A stretch of DNA of 42,977 nucleotides from a virus (IMGVR_UViG_3300025687_000010:1-42977), one strand, 5' to 3'; positions 1-6,416 are shown, counted from the first letter of the stretch. Made by a program: numbers and translations. The notes: a model not told the origin generated them from the letters alone.

Positions 1-127
1 AAGGTTCTCCTTTGCCCCACAGAAGGGGCACGGTTTCAGGTTAACCATTGTCGTCCTCCTTCTGCCCCGGCCAGCCGGGGCCCGAATCCCCGAAGAGCTC
101 CTCGACCACCTGAAGAAGGCTCTTAGC
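1..127. repeat. Terminal direct repeat, left copy (contig circularity)
   Basis: Bases 1-127 are identical to bases 42851-42977, the last 127 bases of the window. The copy carries the first 16 codons of the leftward Lar-like zinc-ribbon gene (48 down to 1) and the last part of the leftward gene ending at 41. Joining the two copies restores both genes, so the repeat marks a circular assembly. A length of exactly 127 is a common assembler k-mer size, so this is more likely an assembly overlap than a physical terminal repeat. Confidence 0.95.
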
Positions 128-511
128 CTTCGAGCCCTCCATGTCCTCAGCGATCTCGTACATCATCTCCAGCACCCTCGTAAGGACGGAAGCATAGGCG
201 ACCGCACAGGAGGTGACGACCTCAACTCTCGTGGACTCGCTGGAAGCGAGCTTCTGCTTGAGATCGCTGGTGATCTCATCGAAGGCGTCGCCCCAGGCAT
301 CAGCCTTCTCTTCCGGCACGTGCTCGCCACGCTCCATGGCGAGGTGCATGATGCGGGCTATCGGCTCCCCGATGTCCTCTACGAGGTCCTGCCTGACTCC
401 GGAATCGGCCTTGCTGTCGAAGGTGAGCTGTGCGAAGTCGAGCAACACGTTCCGTGCGGTCGTGATGCAACGCAGGGGTTGTTCCATGGTCATGAATGCG
501 GGGCTCTTCAT
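41..511 (-). CDS. Hypothetical protein, acidic, helical (156 aa)
   Basis: I do not recognise this protein. It is predicted mostly helical and acidic, with many Met and Glu residues (a MYEIAEDMEG segment near residues 118-127) and a Gly/Pro-rich C-terminus (GDSGPGWPG). There is no signal peptide or membrane segment. The ATG at 511 overlaps the stop of the upstream gene by one base (TAATG) and follows a GGGAGG ribosome-binding sequence. Its TAA at 43-41 lies inside the first codons of the next gene, the Lar-like protein, giving an 8-nt overlap (ATGGTTAA). It sits in the leftward operon with the AAA+ ATPase and shares its helical, Met-rich character with the 151-aa neighbour, so the two may be distant relatives or partners. 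Confidence 0.75.
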   Translation of the reverse strand: MKSPAFMTMEQPLRCITTARNVLLDFAQLTFDSKADSGVRQDLVEDIGEPIARIMHLAMERGEHVPEEKADAWGDAFDEITSDLKQKLASSESTRVEVVTSCAVAYASVLTRVLEMMYEIAEDMEGSKAKSLLQVVEELFGDSGPGWPGQKEDDNG

Positions 512-966
512 TACTTTTTCCTCCCAGTTTCGATGTCCTTAATGAGGTCCTCAAGGGAGATAACTCCCTTGCTGATCCGGTCGGTGCTCGGCTTTTCCTC
601 GTCCTCGTCCTTGTCCTCGTTCTTCGTGTTACGCTCGATCCACGTGTCCTCACGGGCGAGTTGCCCCAGTACCATGAGAGCCAGGGCCAGAGCGGCGTTG
701 CCTACGGCAGTCATTCGCTTGGCCTCGTCCTCCATGCCATCCACTGCGGAGCGCATATTCCCCAGAGCTTCGAGGACTTCTGAGTCCTCGCTCTGCGCTG
801 AGATTGCGAACAGCAGATTGTTGAGGGCGATCGTGAGGTTCGCAATGGTCTCACCATCGTTCTCATCGTGGTTCACGGTAACCCGTGAAATAGATGCGAG
901 AGTGGCCCCCAGTACCGTATGTGCCGAATTGCACATACGCATGATGTTCTTGATTTTCTTATCCAT
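511..966 (-). CDS. Hypothetical protein, charged C-terminal tail (151 aa)
   Basis: Unrecognised. The first ~100 residues look all-helical (two or three amphipathic helices around residues 5-90). They are followed by a very charged low-complexity stretch (NTKNEDKDEDEEKP, about residues 119-132) and a short terminal helix ending GRKK. I chose ATG at 966 because AAGGAG lies 8 bases upstream; the in-frame GTG at 975 would abut the ribosome-binding sequence. It lies 12 bases after the VWA-like gene and is coupled by TAATG to the 156-aa gene, so it belongs to the leftward AAA+ operon. Function unknown. Confidence 0.75.
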   Translation of the reverse strand: MDKKIKNIMRMCNSAHTVLGATLASISRVTVNHDENDGETIANLTIALNNLLFAISAQSEDSEVLEALGNMRSAVDGMEDEAKRMTAVGNAALALALMVLGQLAREDTWIERNTKNEDKDEDEEKPSTDRISKGVISLEDLIKDIETGRKK

Positions 967-978
967 GCTCGTCACTCC

Positions 979-1854
979 TTACCGGGATTTGATTCCCTTT
1001 TTCTCCTTGATTTTATCAAGGGTGCTTCTGATCCAGACGACGATTTCATCATCGCTGGCGCTGTCCCAATCCACTCCATCGGAGTGGATGTCTTTGATGT
1101 GGTGGTCCACACCCAAGTCTTTGAGGTACTTCTCAGGCATGCTGGTGGTACTCCCGTATCCACAACCGAAGGTTGAGTCGAAGTCCTTTCGGGCCTCTTT
1201 GATGCCGAAGCATCCCCTGCGGAACGTGGAAGGGTGTGCCATGCACATCGCCATTCGCTCGTCACTCGCCATCACCCCAGCCTTTTTGATGTTGGCAACG
1301 ATTGAGGTGACGTCTCCCTTGTTGTCGTAACTGGTCCAAAGACCAGTTACCTCGACTGAGATTCCACTGTTCTCAAGCACCTTCACGAGTGCCGCAATCG
1401 CCACGCCACGGGTCATGTAAGCAGTCGCTTGCATGTGTCCCAGTGTAGCACACTCGACACCCAGCCTGATCTTCGTACCGTCTGCGGTACGAATCCGGCG
1501 CTTCCTGGTCATGTGGCGCTTATCCCCAGCGATAAATCGCTGAGGATGAAGCACCGGACCGGCAACAGACACGCTCTTCGTGATACGCTCACCCGCAAGG
1601 ATGGCGTTCACTCTGCCCAGCCGTGCCGTGATCTGACGCAACTGGGTCGCTCCTTCGACCCAGCCCTTTGAGGTTCCCATTGCGAAAGCCTCCTCGAAAG
1701 AGGAGGTTTCAGTGAAAGTCTCCGAGCCGGTACGGCTCGAATTGCCGCTTCCGTCGCACTCCCTGTCACGTGAGGCTCTCCACATGTCCTCAACGCAGTT
1801 GAAGTAGGCCAGATGCAGTCTGGGTTTCGGCGTGTGCCACGGGTTGTTAAGCAT
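979..1854 (-). CDS. Probable partner of the AAA+ ATPase; possible degenerate VWA-like fold (291 aa)
   Basis: This protein directly follows the MoxR-type ATPase gene, with its ATG eight bases inside the end of that gene (ATGCTTAA). Residues 50-70 contain a SFEEA...GWVEG motif. Residues ~128-175 read like the first strand and helix of a von Willebrand A domain (IRLGVECATLGHM, then a long Ala-rich helix and ISVEVTGLW), but the metal-binding DxSxS is replaced by ECATLGH. From memory the GW motif plus this fold resembles a phage family of unknown function (DUF7192); I could not check this. MoxR ATPases usually act with VWA proteins encoded beside them, so a substrate-selecting partner is the best guess. 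An in-frame start at 1944 would overlap the ATPase gene by 98 bases and is less likely. Confidence 0.75.
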   Translation of the reverse strand: MLNNPWHTPKPRLHLAYFNCVEDMWRASRDRECDGSGNSSRTGSETFTETSSFEEAFAMGTSKGWVEGATQLRQITARLGRVNAILAGERITKSVSVAGPVLHPQRFIAGDKRHMTRKRRIRTADGTKIRLGVECATLGHMQATAYMTRGVAIAALVKVLENSGISVEVTGLWTSYDNKGDVTSIVANIKKAGVMASDERMAMCMAHPSTFRRGCFGIKEARKDFDSTFGCGYGSTTSMPEKYLKDLGVDHHIKDIHSDGVDWDSASDDEIVVWIRSTLDKIKEKKGIKSR

Positions 1855-3364
1855 GCTTGACTCCTTCCCTGACTCTGTCAGCATCGTTCTCGTCCATCCA
1901 GCCGTAGACGATGTCCTCGACAGCCTCTTCGAGTGACAGGCCACGTGCGACCGTCTGAGCCACCTTCATCGTCTGCCTCTGGCCGACGATGTAGTTCATG
2001 CCGAACTCGTCGGTGACCTTGCGAATCTTCTTGATCGCATTGTGCGACTCCTTCGCCTGACGCTCGTTACCACCCCACGCCAGCGAGGCACGAATCGCCA
2101 AGCACTCTTCGAGGTACTCGTCATACGGCCACGCAACCGGGATCAGCCGGTTCGCAAACGAACCGTCCTGCTTGTTCGCCGTGTTGTAGATGGAGTCAGC
2201 GCCACTGAGCTTCGTGTTGCCCGTGAGAACGATCTTGCAACCGTCCTTTTTCTCGACCTGTTCCCCGTTGGGGAACGTCAGCAGTCCCTGTTCCGTTGCG
2301 GCATTCAGGAACACCGTGACCTCACCGGGAGCCTTATCGACTTCGTCGATCAGGATGAAGTGACCTTCGCACCACGCGTGGTAGAAGGGGGTCGGGTTGT
2401 ACTTGCCGTGCCCATCGTTGTACCCAACGATGTCGTACACCGTCATGTCACCAGTACAGGAGATGATCGTCAGGTCCAGATCGTAGATCCTTGCCAACTG
2501 GCGGCTGGCTTCGGTCTTCCCGCTACCGGCGGGACCGTTGAGGTAGATCGAATCGCCACCGTCGAGGTAGAACTGTGCCTTCTTAAGGCACGTGTGAGCC
2601 AACTCCAGGGTCGGCTCTCCCGGGGCGGGATCGACACGCTTGACGACCGAGGGCATGGTGGACTTGTTGAGAACACCCATGATAAGGTCTTCGACCTTTT
2701 CTTGGGTGATGCCCATCTTGCTGAGTTCGTTCTTGACCTCATCACCGATGGATTCGGTGATGATGGCCTTGAGAATGCCATCGAGTCCGGTGGCGGCGGC
2801 AGGTGCGGGGGTGGGGGTCACGGGTTGCGTCACGGTAGGCTCCTTAACGGGTTCGGGGGTCGGTTCAGCCAAAGGCCATGGCGGCGGTTCCATTGTATGA
2901 GCAATGGACTCAGCGACAGCGGTCATGTTGTCCGTATTGAGACGGCCAATGTTGGCACTTTCAGTGTCGAAGTACCAGACGTCAGTCGGGTGGGCAACTG
3001 TCTGATCGCCACAGACGAAGGTTGGGCAAGCCTCAGTCACATCGAACATGAGTTTCAGAGCTTCGCTCATGAAACTATCGCTTCCCAGTTTTCCGGCGGT
3101 GGCGGCAATCTGGCGGGGTTTCACCCCGGTCCTCAGTCGTTTCACGATCCGCTCTACGAGCTGTTCCTTGCGTGCGTGGTTGTACCACGTGGCGGAAATG
3201 TCGAAGGCGGCGCAGAGCTTTTTAAGCTCTTTGGTGGTGTGGTTGCCCACCAGCGCCATGAGGCTGGATTCCGAAACGGGTGGCGCCACAAGAATGGTCT
3301 TGTGGCTATTGAATCGAGTGTTGTCGTACTCAGCGACAAACGCATCATGGAATGATTTACTCAT
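1847..3364 (-). CDS. MoxR-type AAA+ ATPase with SAP-like N-terminus (505 aa)
   Basis: The C-terminal half is a clear AAA+ domain of the MoxR/dynein-related type: Walker A GPAGSGKT at residues 277-284, Walker B FILIDEVD at 336-343 (D340, E341), sensor-1 Asn in TGNT near 383, and an arginine-finger candidate in FANRL near 406. Residues ~34-80 resemble a SAP or Rho-N nucleic-acid-binding helix-extension-helix motif. Residues ~160-192 are a Pro/Glu/Thr-rich linker. The start at 3364 follows GGAG; upstream in-frame Met codons lack a ribosome-binding sequence. It overlaps the preceding 61-aa gene by eight bases (ATGAGTAA) and is coupled to the VWA-like gene downstream. MoxR ATPases remodel or activate protein complexes by ATP hydrolysis. 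The target here is unknown, and an early host-takeover or replication role is inference. Confidence 0.88.
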   Translation of the reverse strand: MSKSFHDAFVAEYDNTRFNSHKTILVAPPVSESSLMALVGNHTTKELKKLCAAFDISATWYNHARKEQLVERIVKRLRTGVKPRQIAATAGKLGSDSFMSEALKLMFDVTEACPTFVCGDQTVAHPTDVWYFDTESANIGRLNTDNMTAVAESIAHTMEPPPWPLAEPTPEPVKEPTVTQPVTPTPAPAAATGLDGILKAIITESIGDEVKNELSKMGITQEKVEDLIMGVLNKSTMPSVVKRVDPAPGEPTLELAHTCLKKAQFYLDGGDSIYLNGPAGSGKTEASRQLARIYDLDLTIISCTGDMTVYDIVGYNDGHGKYNPTPFYHAWCEGHFILIDEVDKAPGEVTVFLNAATEQGLLTFPNGEQVEKKDGCKIVLTGNTKLSGADSIYNTANKQDGSFANRLIPVAWPYDEYLEECLAIRASLAWGGNERQAKESHNAIKKIRKVTDEFGMNYIVGQRQTMKVAQTVARGLSLEEAVEDIVYGWMDENDADRVREGVKHA

Positions 3365-3542
3365 GGTTTGCTCCATTCTGGTTGGGGTTATCGTGATTAT
3401 CATCACGAACCGGACGCTTTTCCAGCGCCTTGTTGACCAAGTCTCTCAGCTCCTTGGCTGAGAGATCGGTGAGATCGTCGTGGATTCCCAGGTCCTTGCA
3501 AAGCTGTATCATGCTTCGCATGTCCATCTTGAGGTTGTGCAT
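3357..3542 (-). CDS. Small hypothetical protein, operon leader gene (61 aa)
   Basis: Unrecognised. It has a helical N-terminal half with a helix-loop-helix pattern (LCKDLGIHDDLTDLSAKEL) and a hydrophilic Asn/Asp/His-rich tail (about residues 44-61). The pattern resembles a SAP/Rho-N-like motif, as in the N-terminus of the ATPase encoded next. ATG at 3542 follows AAAGGAGCA, the ribosome-binding sequence common to this phage's small leftward genes. A strong hairpin lies just upstream (3564-3599). It is the first gene of the long leftward operon. Confidence 0.7.
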   Translation of the reverse strand: MHNLKMDMRSMIQLCKDLGIHDDLTDLSAKELRDLVNKALEKRPVRDDNHDNPNQNGANHE

Positions 3543-3563
3543 TGCGTGCTCCTTTCTACTCTT

Positions 3564-3599
3564 GAAAAATCATCCCCCACTATCGTGGGGTGATTTTTC
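3564..3599 (-). promoter_or_regulatory. Leader hairpin upstream of the AAA+ operon
   Basis: An imperfect inverted repeat with arms of about 15 pairs (GAAAAATCA and CCCCAC blocks) closes on a 4-base loop at 3581-3584. It ends about 22 bases before the ATG at 3542. On either strand the stem is followed by T-rich bases, so it could terminate incoming transcription. Its position, repeated before other leftward genes, also fits a 5' mRNA stabiliser or control element. Confidence 0.6.
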
Positions 3600-3684
3600 T
3601 TTCTGAATGAATTGAGAGCGCGCACACGTGCGGGCGATTTGTTTAGTCATCACAGGAGCGACCGAACGACACCGGCGCCCGCTC

Positions 3685-3714
3685 AAAAAAAAAGGGGGAG
3701 CCCGAAGGCTCCCC
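3685..3714 (-). terminator. Rho-independent terminator (leftward)
   Basis: Read leftward, a GGGGAGCC / GGCTCCCC stem with a TTCG loop is followed by nine T residues (A-run at 3685-3693). It lies eight bases after the stop of the 55-aa membrane protein gene and ends the 4724-3722 unit. Confidence 0.9.
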
Positions 3715-3721
3715 GTGGCGC

Positions 3722-3889
3722 TCAGTCCCCGTCCCACTGTTCCTCGCACCACTTCTGGAAGCGGTGGTGGAGTTTGTAGAAAGAGATACTGAGCAGGTTG
3801 TGGAGATTGTAGAGGTGGTTAAGCCTGACGATGAGCCAGACTAACACCCCCGTAATCCCCAGCAAGTAAAGATCAATGAGGAACTGCAT
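3722..3889 (-). CDS. Small single-pass membrane protein (55 aa)
   Basis: Residues 3-21 (FLIDLYLLGITGVLVWLIV) form one hydrophobic segment. They are followed by a basic, His/Asn-rich amphipathic stretch and a C-terminal end with Trp, Cys and acidic residues. The ATG shares one base with the stop of the upstream 120-aa gene (TAATG), so translation is probably coupled. A strong terminator follows the TGA. The family is unknown to me. An early membrane-acting host-control, superinfection-exclusion or lysis-timing peptide are possibilities, with no evidence to choose. Confidence 0.6.
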   Translation of the reverse strand: MQFLIDLYLLGITGVLVWLIVRLNHLYNLHNLLSISFYKLHHRFQKWCEEQWDGD

Positions 3890-4251
3890 TAATACTTCAG
3901 CTCCTTCTTGATACAGTCGGCCATCATGGTGAGGGCCTTCAGCCCAGCTTTACGCAAGGGCTCCTTCTGCCGGAAGGTGTCGATCATGTGGTCGGCGATG
4001 GCCGTACCCAGGTTTTCGATGATCGCCCTCTCTTTAGGAGACTCCGGTTCCGGGGTCATCCTTTCGAGGATATCGAATACGGTCCAGAGGTCCCACTGAG
4101 CCGGTCCAGGCGAACGCCAGCCGTGGGCGTTGCCTTCCTTGACCATTTTGTAGAACTCTTCCAGTGAGTCCGCTACCGCTGTGTGCAGGGATTCACGCTT
4201 GGCGCGCAGGGCTTCACCCTTGGCGCCCCTTTTTTTGGATTTGGTTGGCAT
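3889..4251 (-). CDS. Hypothetical protein, basic N-terminus (120 aa)
   Basis: Unrecognised. The first ~20 residues are strongly basic (KSKKRGAKGEALRAKR), suggesting nucleic-acid contact. The rest is predicted helical, with a Trp-containing central loop (HGWRSPGPAQWDLW) and an acidic/basic helix pair to the end. ATG at 4251 follows GGGAG by seven bases. A G/C-rich imperfect hairpin (4268-4303) precedes it. It is coupled by TAATG to the 55-aa membrane gene. Confidence 0.72.
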   Translation of the reverse strand: MPTKSKKRGAKGEALRAKRESLHTAVADSLEEFYKMVKEGNAHGWRSPGPAQWDLWTVFDILERMTPEPESPKERAIIENLGTAIADHMIDTFRQKEPLRKAGLKALTMMADCIKKELKY

Positions 4252-4267
4252 TTTTGCTCCCTTTCAG

Positions 4268-4303
4268 GTTATGGGGAGGGCCAAATGACCCCCCCCGGTT
4301 AAC
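4268..4303 (-). promoter_or_regulatory. Possible leader hairpin (imperfect, G/C run)
   Basis: Read leftward, GTTA (4303-4300) can pair with TAAC (4271-4268), and a run of eight G residues can pair with a C-rich stretch, leaving bulges. The element occupies the same position as the clean hairpins before other leftward genes, but its pairing is weaker. Confidence 0.35.
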
Positions 4304-4325
4304 GGCCAGCGGGTGCCAGCCGAAC

Positions 4326-4724
4326 TTAGTCGAACATCCTCCTCAAGGCGGCGCTGAACTCGATCGCCTCCTTTTCGGAGAGGATGGCACGGTGCTCCGG
4401 ACGGATGTCCAGGCACCCCGCCGCCATGTCATCAAACATCAGCTCGAACATCTCCCAGATCTCCTCGTCGGAGACCTGGCCATTGACGAACGCGTGCGCG
4501 TACGCCAAGCGGGTGGTGGCATTCGCCAGGAGGTAGCCCGTCTCCGGGTCGTCCTCGAAGCTGGCCTCCACGAACTGTTCCATCGAGAGACAGAACTGGT
4601 CCATGGACTCGACGATCTGCACCACGTCGCCCGGATTGGGGTCCAGCCCGGCCTCAATGGCTTCCCGGTGGGCGGGAACCAGCTCGCAGAGGGTTTCGGC
4701 GTAGATTGAAATTTGATCGTACAT
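4326..4724 (-). CDS. Hypothetical acidic protein (132 aa)
   Basis: Unrecognised. Strongly acidic and helical throughout, with repeated EE/ED/DD pairs and Met/Phe-rich patches (EMFELMFDDMAAG). There is no membrane segment. Small acidic early phage proteins often bind host nucleic-acid-binding enzymes or mimic DNA; that is only a general expectation here. ATG at 4724 follows AAAGGAGCA. A perfect 12-bp hairpin stands 37 bases upstream, so this gene has the shared leftward start architecture. It is the first gene downstream of the divergent region at 4725-4931. Confidence 0.75.
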   Translation of the reverse strand: MYDQISIYAETLCELVPAHREAIEAGLDPNPGDVVQIVESMDQFCLSMEQFVEASFEDDPETGYLLANATTRLAYAHAFVNGQVSDEEIWEMFELMFDDMAAGCLDIRPEHRAILSEKEAIEFSAALRRMFD

Positions 4725-4761
4725 GGCGTTGCTCCTTTAATAAGGTGTTAAACATAAGCGA

Positions 4762-4797
4762 GGCTAATTCCCCGCTCGGTTTATTGGGGAATTAGCC
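4762..4797. promoter_or_regulatory. Perfect 12-bp inverted repeat in the divergent region
   Basis: GGCTAATTCCCC (4762-4773) and GGGGAATTAGCC (4786-4797) pair perfectly around a 12-base loop. A shorter TTAGCC...GGCTAA repeat follows at 4805-4822. There is no T-run on either side, so a terminator is unlikely. It could be the leader hairpin of the gene starting at 4724, or an operator between the leftward gene and the rightward promoter. Confidence 0.65.
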
Positions 4798-4839
4798 GTG
4801 GTGGTTAGCCTCAAAGGGCTAAGGTCGAAAAGAATTTTC

Positions 4840-4869
4840 TTGACAACGATAATTTCGGGGACACATAAT
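4840..4869 (+). promoter_or_regulatory. Sigma70-like promoter for the rightward late region
   Basis: A perfect -35 TTGACA (4840-4845), an 18-base spacer and -10 CATAAT (4864-4869, 5 of 6 consensus) lie in an AT-rich stretch. The GTG start of the first rightward gene follows about 60 bases downstream. No gene occupies 4725-4931 apart from this promoter and the hairpins. Confidence 0.75.
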
Positions 4870-4931
4870 ATAGGTTATGAGGGGTCCGGAATGGTTTTAC
4901 TGCTTACTTAGCTAGTCCAACAGGAGATAGG

Positions 4932-5318
4932 GTGAATAATATAATAAGCCAGCCTGAGGATGATTATCCTATCGAGGCTGAGAATGAGGATAGTGGACTA
5001 CCCTCGCCCTCGGCCAACAGTGAGGATAAAACAACTGAGGCACTTGGTTCCATTGTGCTAGATATGGCTATAAAGCTACAAAGAAACCGAAAGACGCCCC
5101 TCTCAGAGAAAGCCAACATCCTATCGAAGTTGGTCAAAGCCCATTCGGACCTAGTCAAGAGTCGACGCACGATAAATCCTGAAAGCGTCAGGATAAATGC
5201 AGGCGTGATCTTGATCCCCGGTAAGAGCGAGGACTGGGAGAACGCGGCCAAGCGTGAACTCGACCGCGCCCAGAACCTCATCAACCCGCCTAGCCCATCT
5301 CCTTCTGAAGAGCCTTGA
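4932..5318 (+). CDS. Possible terminase small subunit (128 aa)
   Basis: GTG start with AGGAG six bases upstream, first gene behind the rightward promoter. The N-terminus is acidic and Pro/Ser-rich (residues 5-35). Residues ~40-80 form helices with a TPLSEKANILSKLVKAHSDLVKSRR pattern split across two helices. A short beta-like segment (INAGVILIPGK) is followed by a helix with a Trp. The position at the left end of the packaging genes and the helix-rich centre fit a small terminase (DNA-recognition) subunit, but I see no definite HTH and the large subunit is 1.3 kb away. The 3' end overlaps the convergent leftward gene by 29 bases. Confidence 0.6.
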   Translation: MNNIISQPEDDYPIEAENEDSGLPSPSANSEDKTTEALGSIVLDMAIKLQRNRKTPLSEKANILSKLVKAHSDLVKSRRTINPESVRINAGVILIPGKSEDWENAAKRELDRAQNLINPPSPSPSEEP

Positions 5319-5553
5319 ACATGTAGATGCGGGCCTTCCGGCTGGGGCAGTGCCCGTCCTCGAACTTGCAGTCCAGCATCTGCCTCGTGAAGGCGTGGGC
5401 GAGGGACTGATGAACACCCTGGAGAACGAGCGCCTCGTAGACGTCCTCAGCCAGATTCGCGACCTTTAGGGCGTCCTTCGACCGGCTCTTTGAGAGCCTG
5501 CCGATTCGGCGCTCGGTCTCGACCTTCTGCTGGGCTTTGTTCGCGGTAGTCAT
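5290..5553 (-). CDS. Hypothetical basic protein (87 aa)
   Basis: Unrecognised. Rich in Lys/Arg (RRIGRLSKSRSKDALK near the N-terminus) and helical, with a CKFEDGHCPS segment (two Cys separated by six residues) near residues 62-71. A clean AAAGGAGCA ribosome-binding sequence precedes the ATG at 5553, and a strong hairpin precedes that, as for its leftward neighbours. It converges with and overlaps the last 29 bases of the possible small-terminase gene. It lies antisense to late transcription. Function unknown. Confidence 0.65.
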   Translation of the reverse strand: MTTANKAQQKVETERRIGRLSKSRSKDALKVANLAEDVYEALVLQGVHQSLAHAFTRQMLDCKFEDGHCPSRKARIYMFKALQKEMG

Positions 5554-5582
5554 GATTTGCTCCTTTTGTTGAGTGTGAATGA

Positions 5583-5618
5583 GGGGCGAGTCCCCTCGCT
5601 TTGGAGGGCGCTCGCCCC
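5583..5618 (-). promoter_or_regulatory. Leader hairpin upstream of the 87-aa gene
   Basis: The outer arms GGGGCGAG (5583-5590) and CTCGCCCC (5611-5618) pair perfectly. The inner arms CCCTC (5593-5597) and GAGGG (5604-5608) pair after a small internal loop. The hairpin ends about 30 bases before the ATG at 5553. There is no T-run, so it is not a terminator. Confidence 0.65.
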
Positions 5619-5697
5619 GGTGGTTGTGAGAGCGTGAGAGGGCGTAGAGCGTAGCCGGTGGAGTGAGGGAGCGACTTAGGCCGGTGTGGTAAGAAGC

Positions 5698-5732
5698 AAA
5701 AAAAAAGGTAAAGAGGGCCCGAAGGCCCCCTT
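5698..5732 (-). terminator. Rho-independent terminator (leftward)
   Basis: Read leftward, a GGGCC / GGCCC stem with a TTCG loop, extended by outer pairs, is followed by TTTACC and nine T residues. It lies 14 bases after the stop of the 106-aa gene ending at 5746 and isolates it from the 87-aa gene. Confidence 0.85.
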
Positions 5733-5745
5733 CACCCTATTCGGC

Positions 5746-6066
5746 CTAGTAGCCAACAACCCCCGCAGACTCCAGGATGCCCTTCAGCTCCCAGAGCAAC
5801 TGCTCCTTGGCCATGTCGTAACGCTCGTCGACCCCGACGGGCTCCTCAGTCAGGAAGTCCCGGTACCAGAGCAGGGAGGCAAGGGCCGAGACCCTGGTGG
5901 CCTCGTTGAGGTTGCGCAGGCCAACCCCAGCGCAGTTACGCTGGAGCACCCAGATGTGGTACCGAGCCTTATTGTAGACGGACTCGCACTCGTAGTCGTC
6001 GTCGTGGCACTCGTGGTATTCGTACTTGGAGGTCTTACGCAGTTCGGTTGCTGTGATGACGTTCAT
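5746..6066 (-). CDS. Hypothetical protein (106 aa)
   Basis: Unrecognised. Residues ~14-28 are rich in Tyr, His, Glu and Asp (YEYHECHDDDYECES), which could bind metal. The remainder is helical with a Trp/Tyr-rich centre. ATG at 6066 follows AAAGGAGCA with seven-base spacing. An in-frame upstream GTG would read through the leader hairpin and lacks a ribosome-binding sequence. A near-perfect hairpin (6087-6122) precedes it and a terminator follows, so it is a single-gene unit lying antisense within the late region. Confidence 0.7.
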   Translation of the reverse strand: MNVITATELRKTSKYEYHECHDDDYECESVYNKARYHIWVLQRNCAGVGLRNLNEATRVSALASLLWYRDFLTEEPVGVDERYDMAKEQLLWELKGILESAGVVGY

Positions 6067-6086
6067 TGTTTGCTCCTTTGCTTTGA

Positions 6087-6122
6087 GTGTGGTCTTCCCC
6101 CGCTTTAGCGGGGAGACCACAC
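6087..6122 (-). promoter_or_regulatory. Leader hairpin upstream of the 106-aa gene
   Basis: The arms GTGTGGTCT-T-CCCC (from 6087) and GGGGAGACCACAC (6110-6122) pair over 13 positions with one bulged T and a 9-base loop. The sequence between hairpin and start (CTCAAAGCAAAGGAGCAAAC, read leftward) closely matches the same stretch before the 87-aa gene, so the two leaders share a common origin. Confidence 0.7.
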
Positions 6123-6126
6123 GGAC

Positions 6127-6155
6127 TTGCGCTGATGCTCGTGATGTGCTATAGG
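6127..6155 (+). promoter_or_regulatory. Possible sigma70-like promoter upstream of the packaging genes
   Basis: TTGCGC (6127-6132), a 17-base spacer and TATAGG (6150-6155) preceded by TGC form a moderate promoter match. It would restart rightward transcription between the embedded leftward genes and the packaging genes. The -10 region CTATAG is palindromic. Confidence 0.4.
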
Positions 6156-6221
6156 GTACTAGGGCGCTTTGTGTGAGAGATGCTTCTTATTGATGTCTCC
6201 CCGCACAAATAGGGGTAAAAA

Positions 6222-6416
6222 ATGAAGCTATTAGGACCGAATGTCTCTGGAATCGTGAGTAGTCGCAAGGCGATGAAGATGCCGATGTTCAATAATCGTG
6301 CATTTAGCGTATTGCCGCGTGTGAGGGGCAATTTGCTGGCGTCTGGTGCGTTCAGGGGGAGCAGGATATTGGCGAAGTATCATGGTTTGAAGACCGGAAA
6401 GGTTGGTAGTCGATGA
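6222..6416 (+). CDS. Small basic hypothetical protein (64 aa)
   Basis: Unrecognised. Rich in Lys and Arg, with no acidic residues that I can find and a Gly-rich C-terminal half. It therefore probably binds nucleic acid. AGGGG lies seven bases before the ATG. The stop overlaps the next start (ATGA at 6413). It lies directly before the acidic 79-aa gene and TerL, so a DNA-packaging accessory role is possible but unproved. Confidence 0.65.
   Translation: MKLLGPNVSGIVSSRKAMKMPMFNNRAFSVLPRVRGNLLASGAFRGSRILAKYHGLKTGKVGSR

Noticed and set aside
320-1330. Rightward open frame of 336 codons opposite the leftward hypothetical genes
   Set aside because: The leftward genes have ribosome-binding sites and tight coupling; the rightward frame crosses three of them without any gene-like context.
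2042-3355. Rightward open frame (437 codons) opposite the AAA+ ATPase gene
   Set aside because: Antisense of a clear ATPase; composition is typical of shadow frames and no start signal is present.
3570-3752. Leftward open frame of 60 codons across the intergenic region
   Set aside because: It runs through a terminator and a leader hairpin and lacks a ribosome-binding site; the 55-aa gene at 3722-3889 overlaps it with better support.
6141-6160. CTATAGGG sequence resembling a T7-type RNA polymerase promoter core
   Set aside because: Only the core matches, there is no second copy that I can see, and no single-subunit RNA polymerase gene is present; a sigma70-like reading is kept at low confidence.
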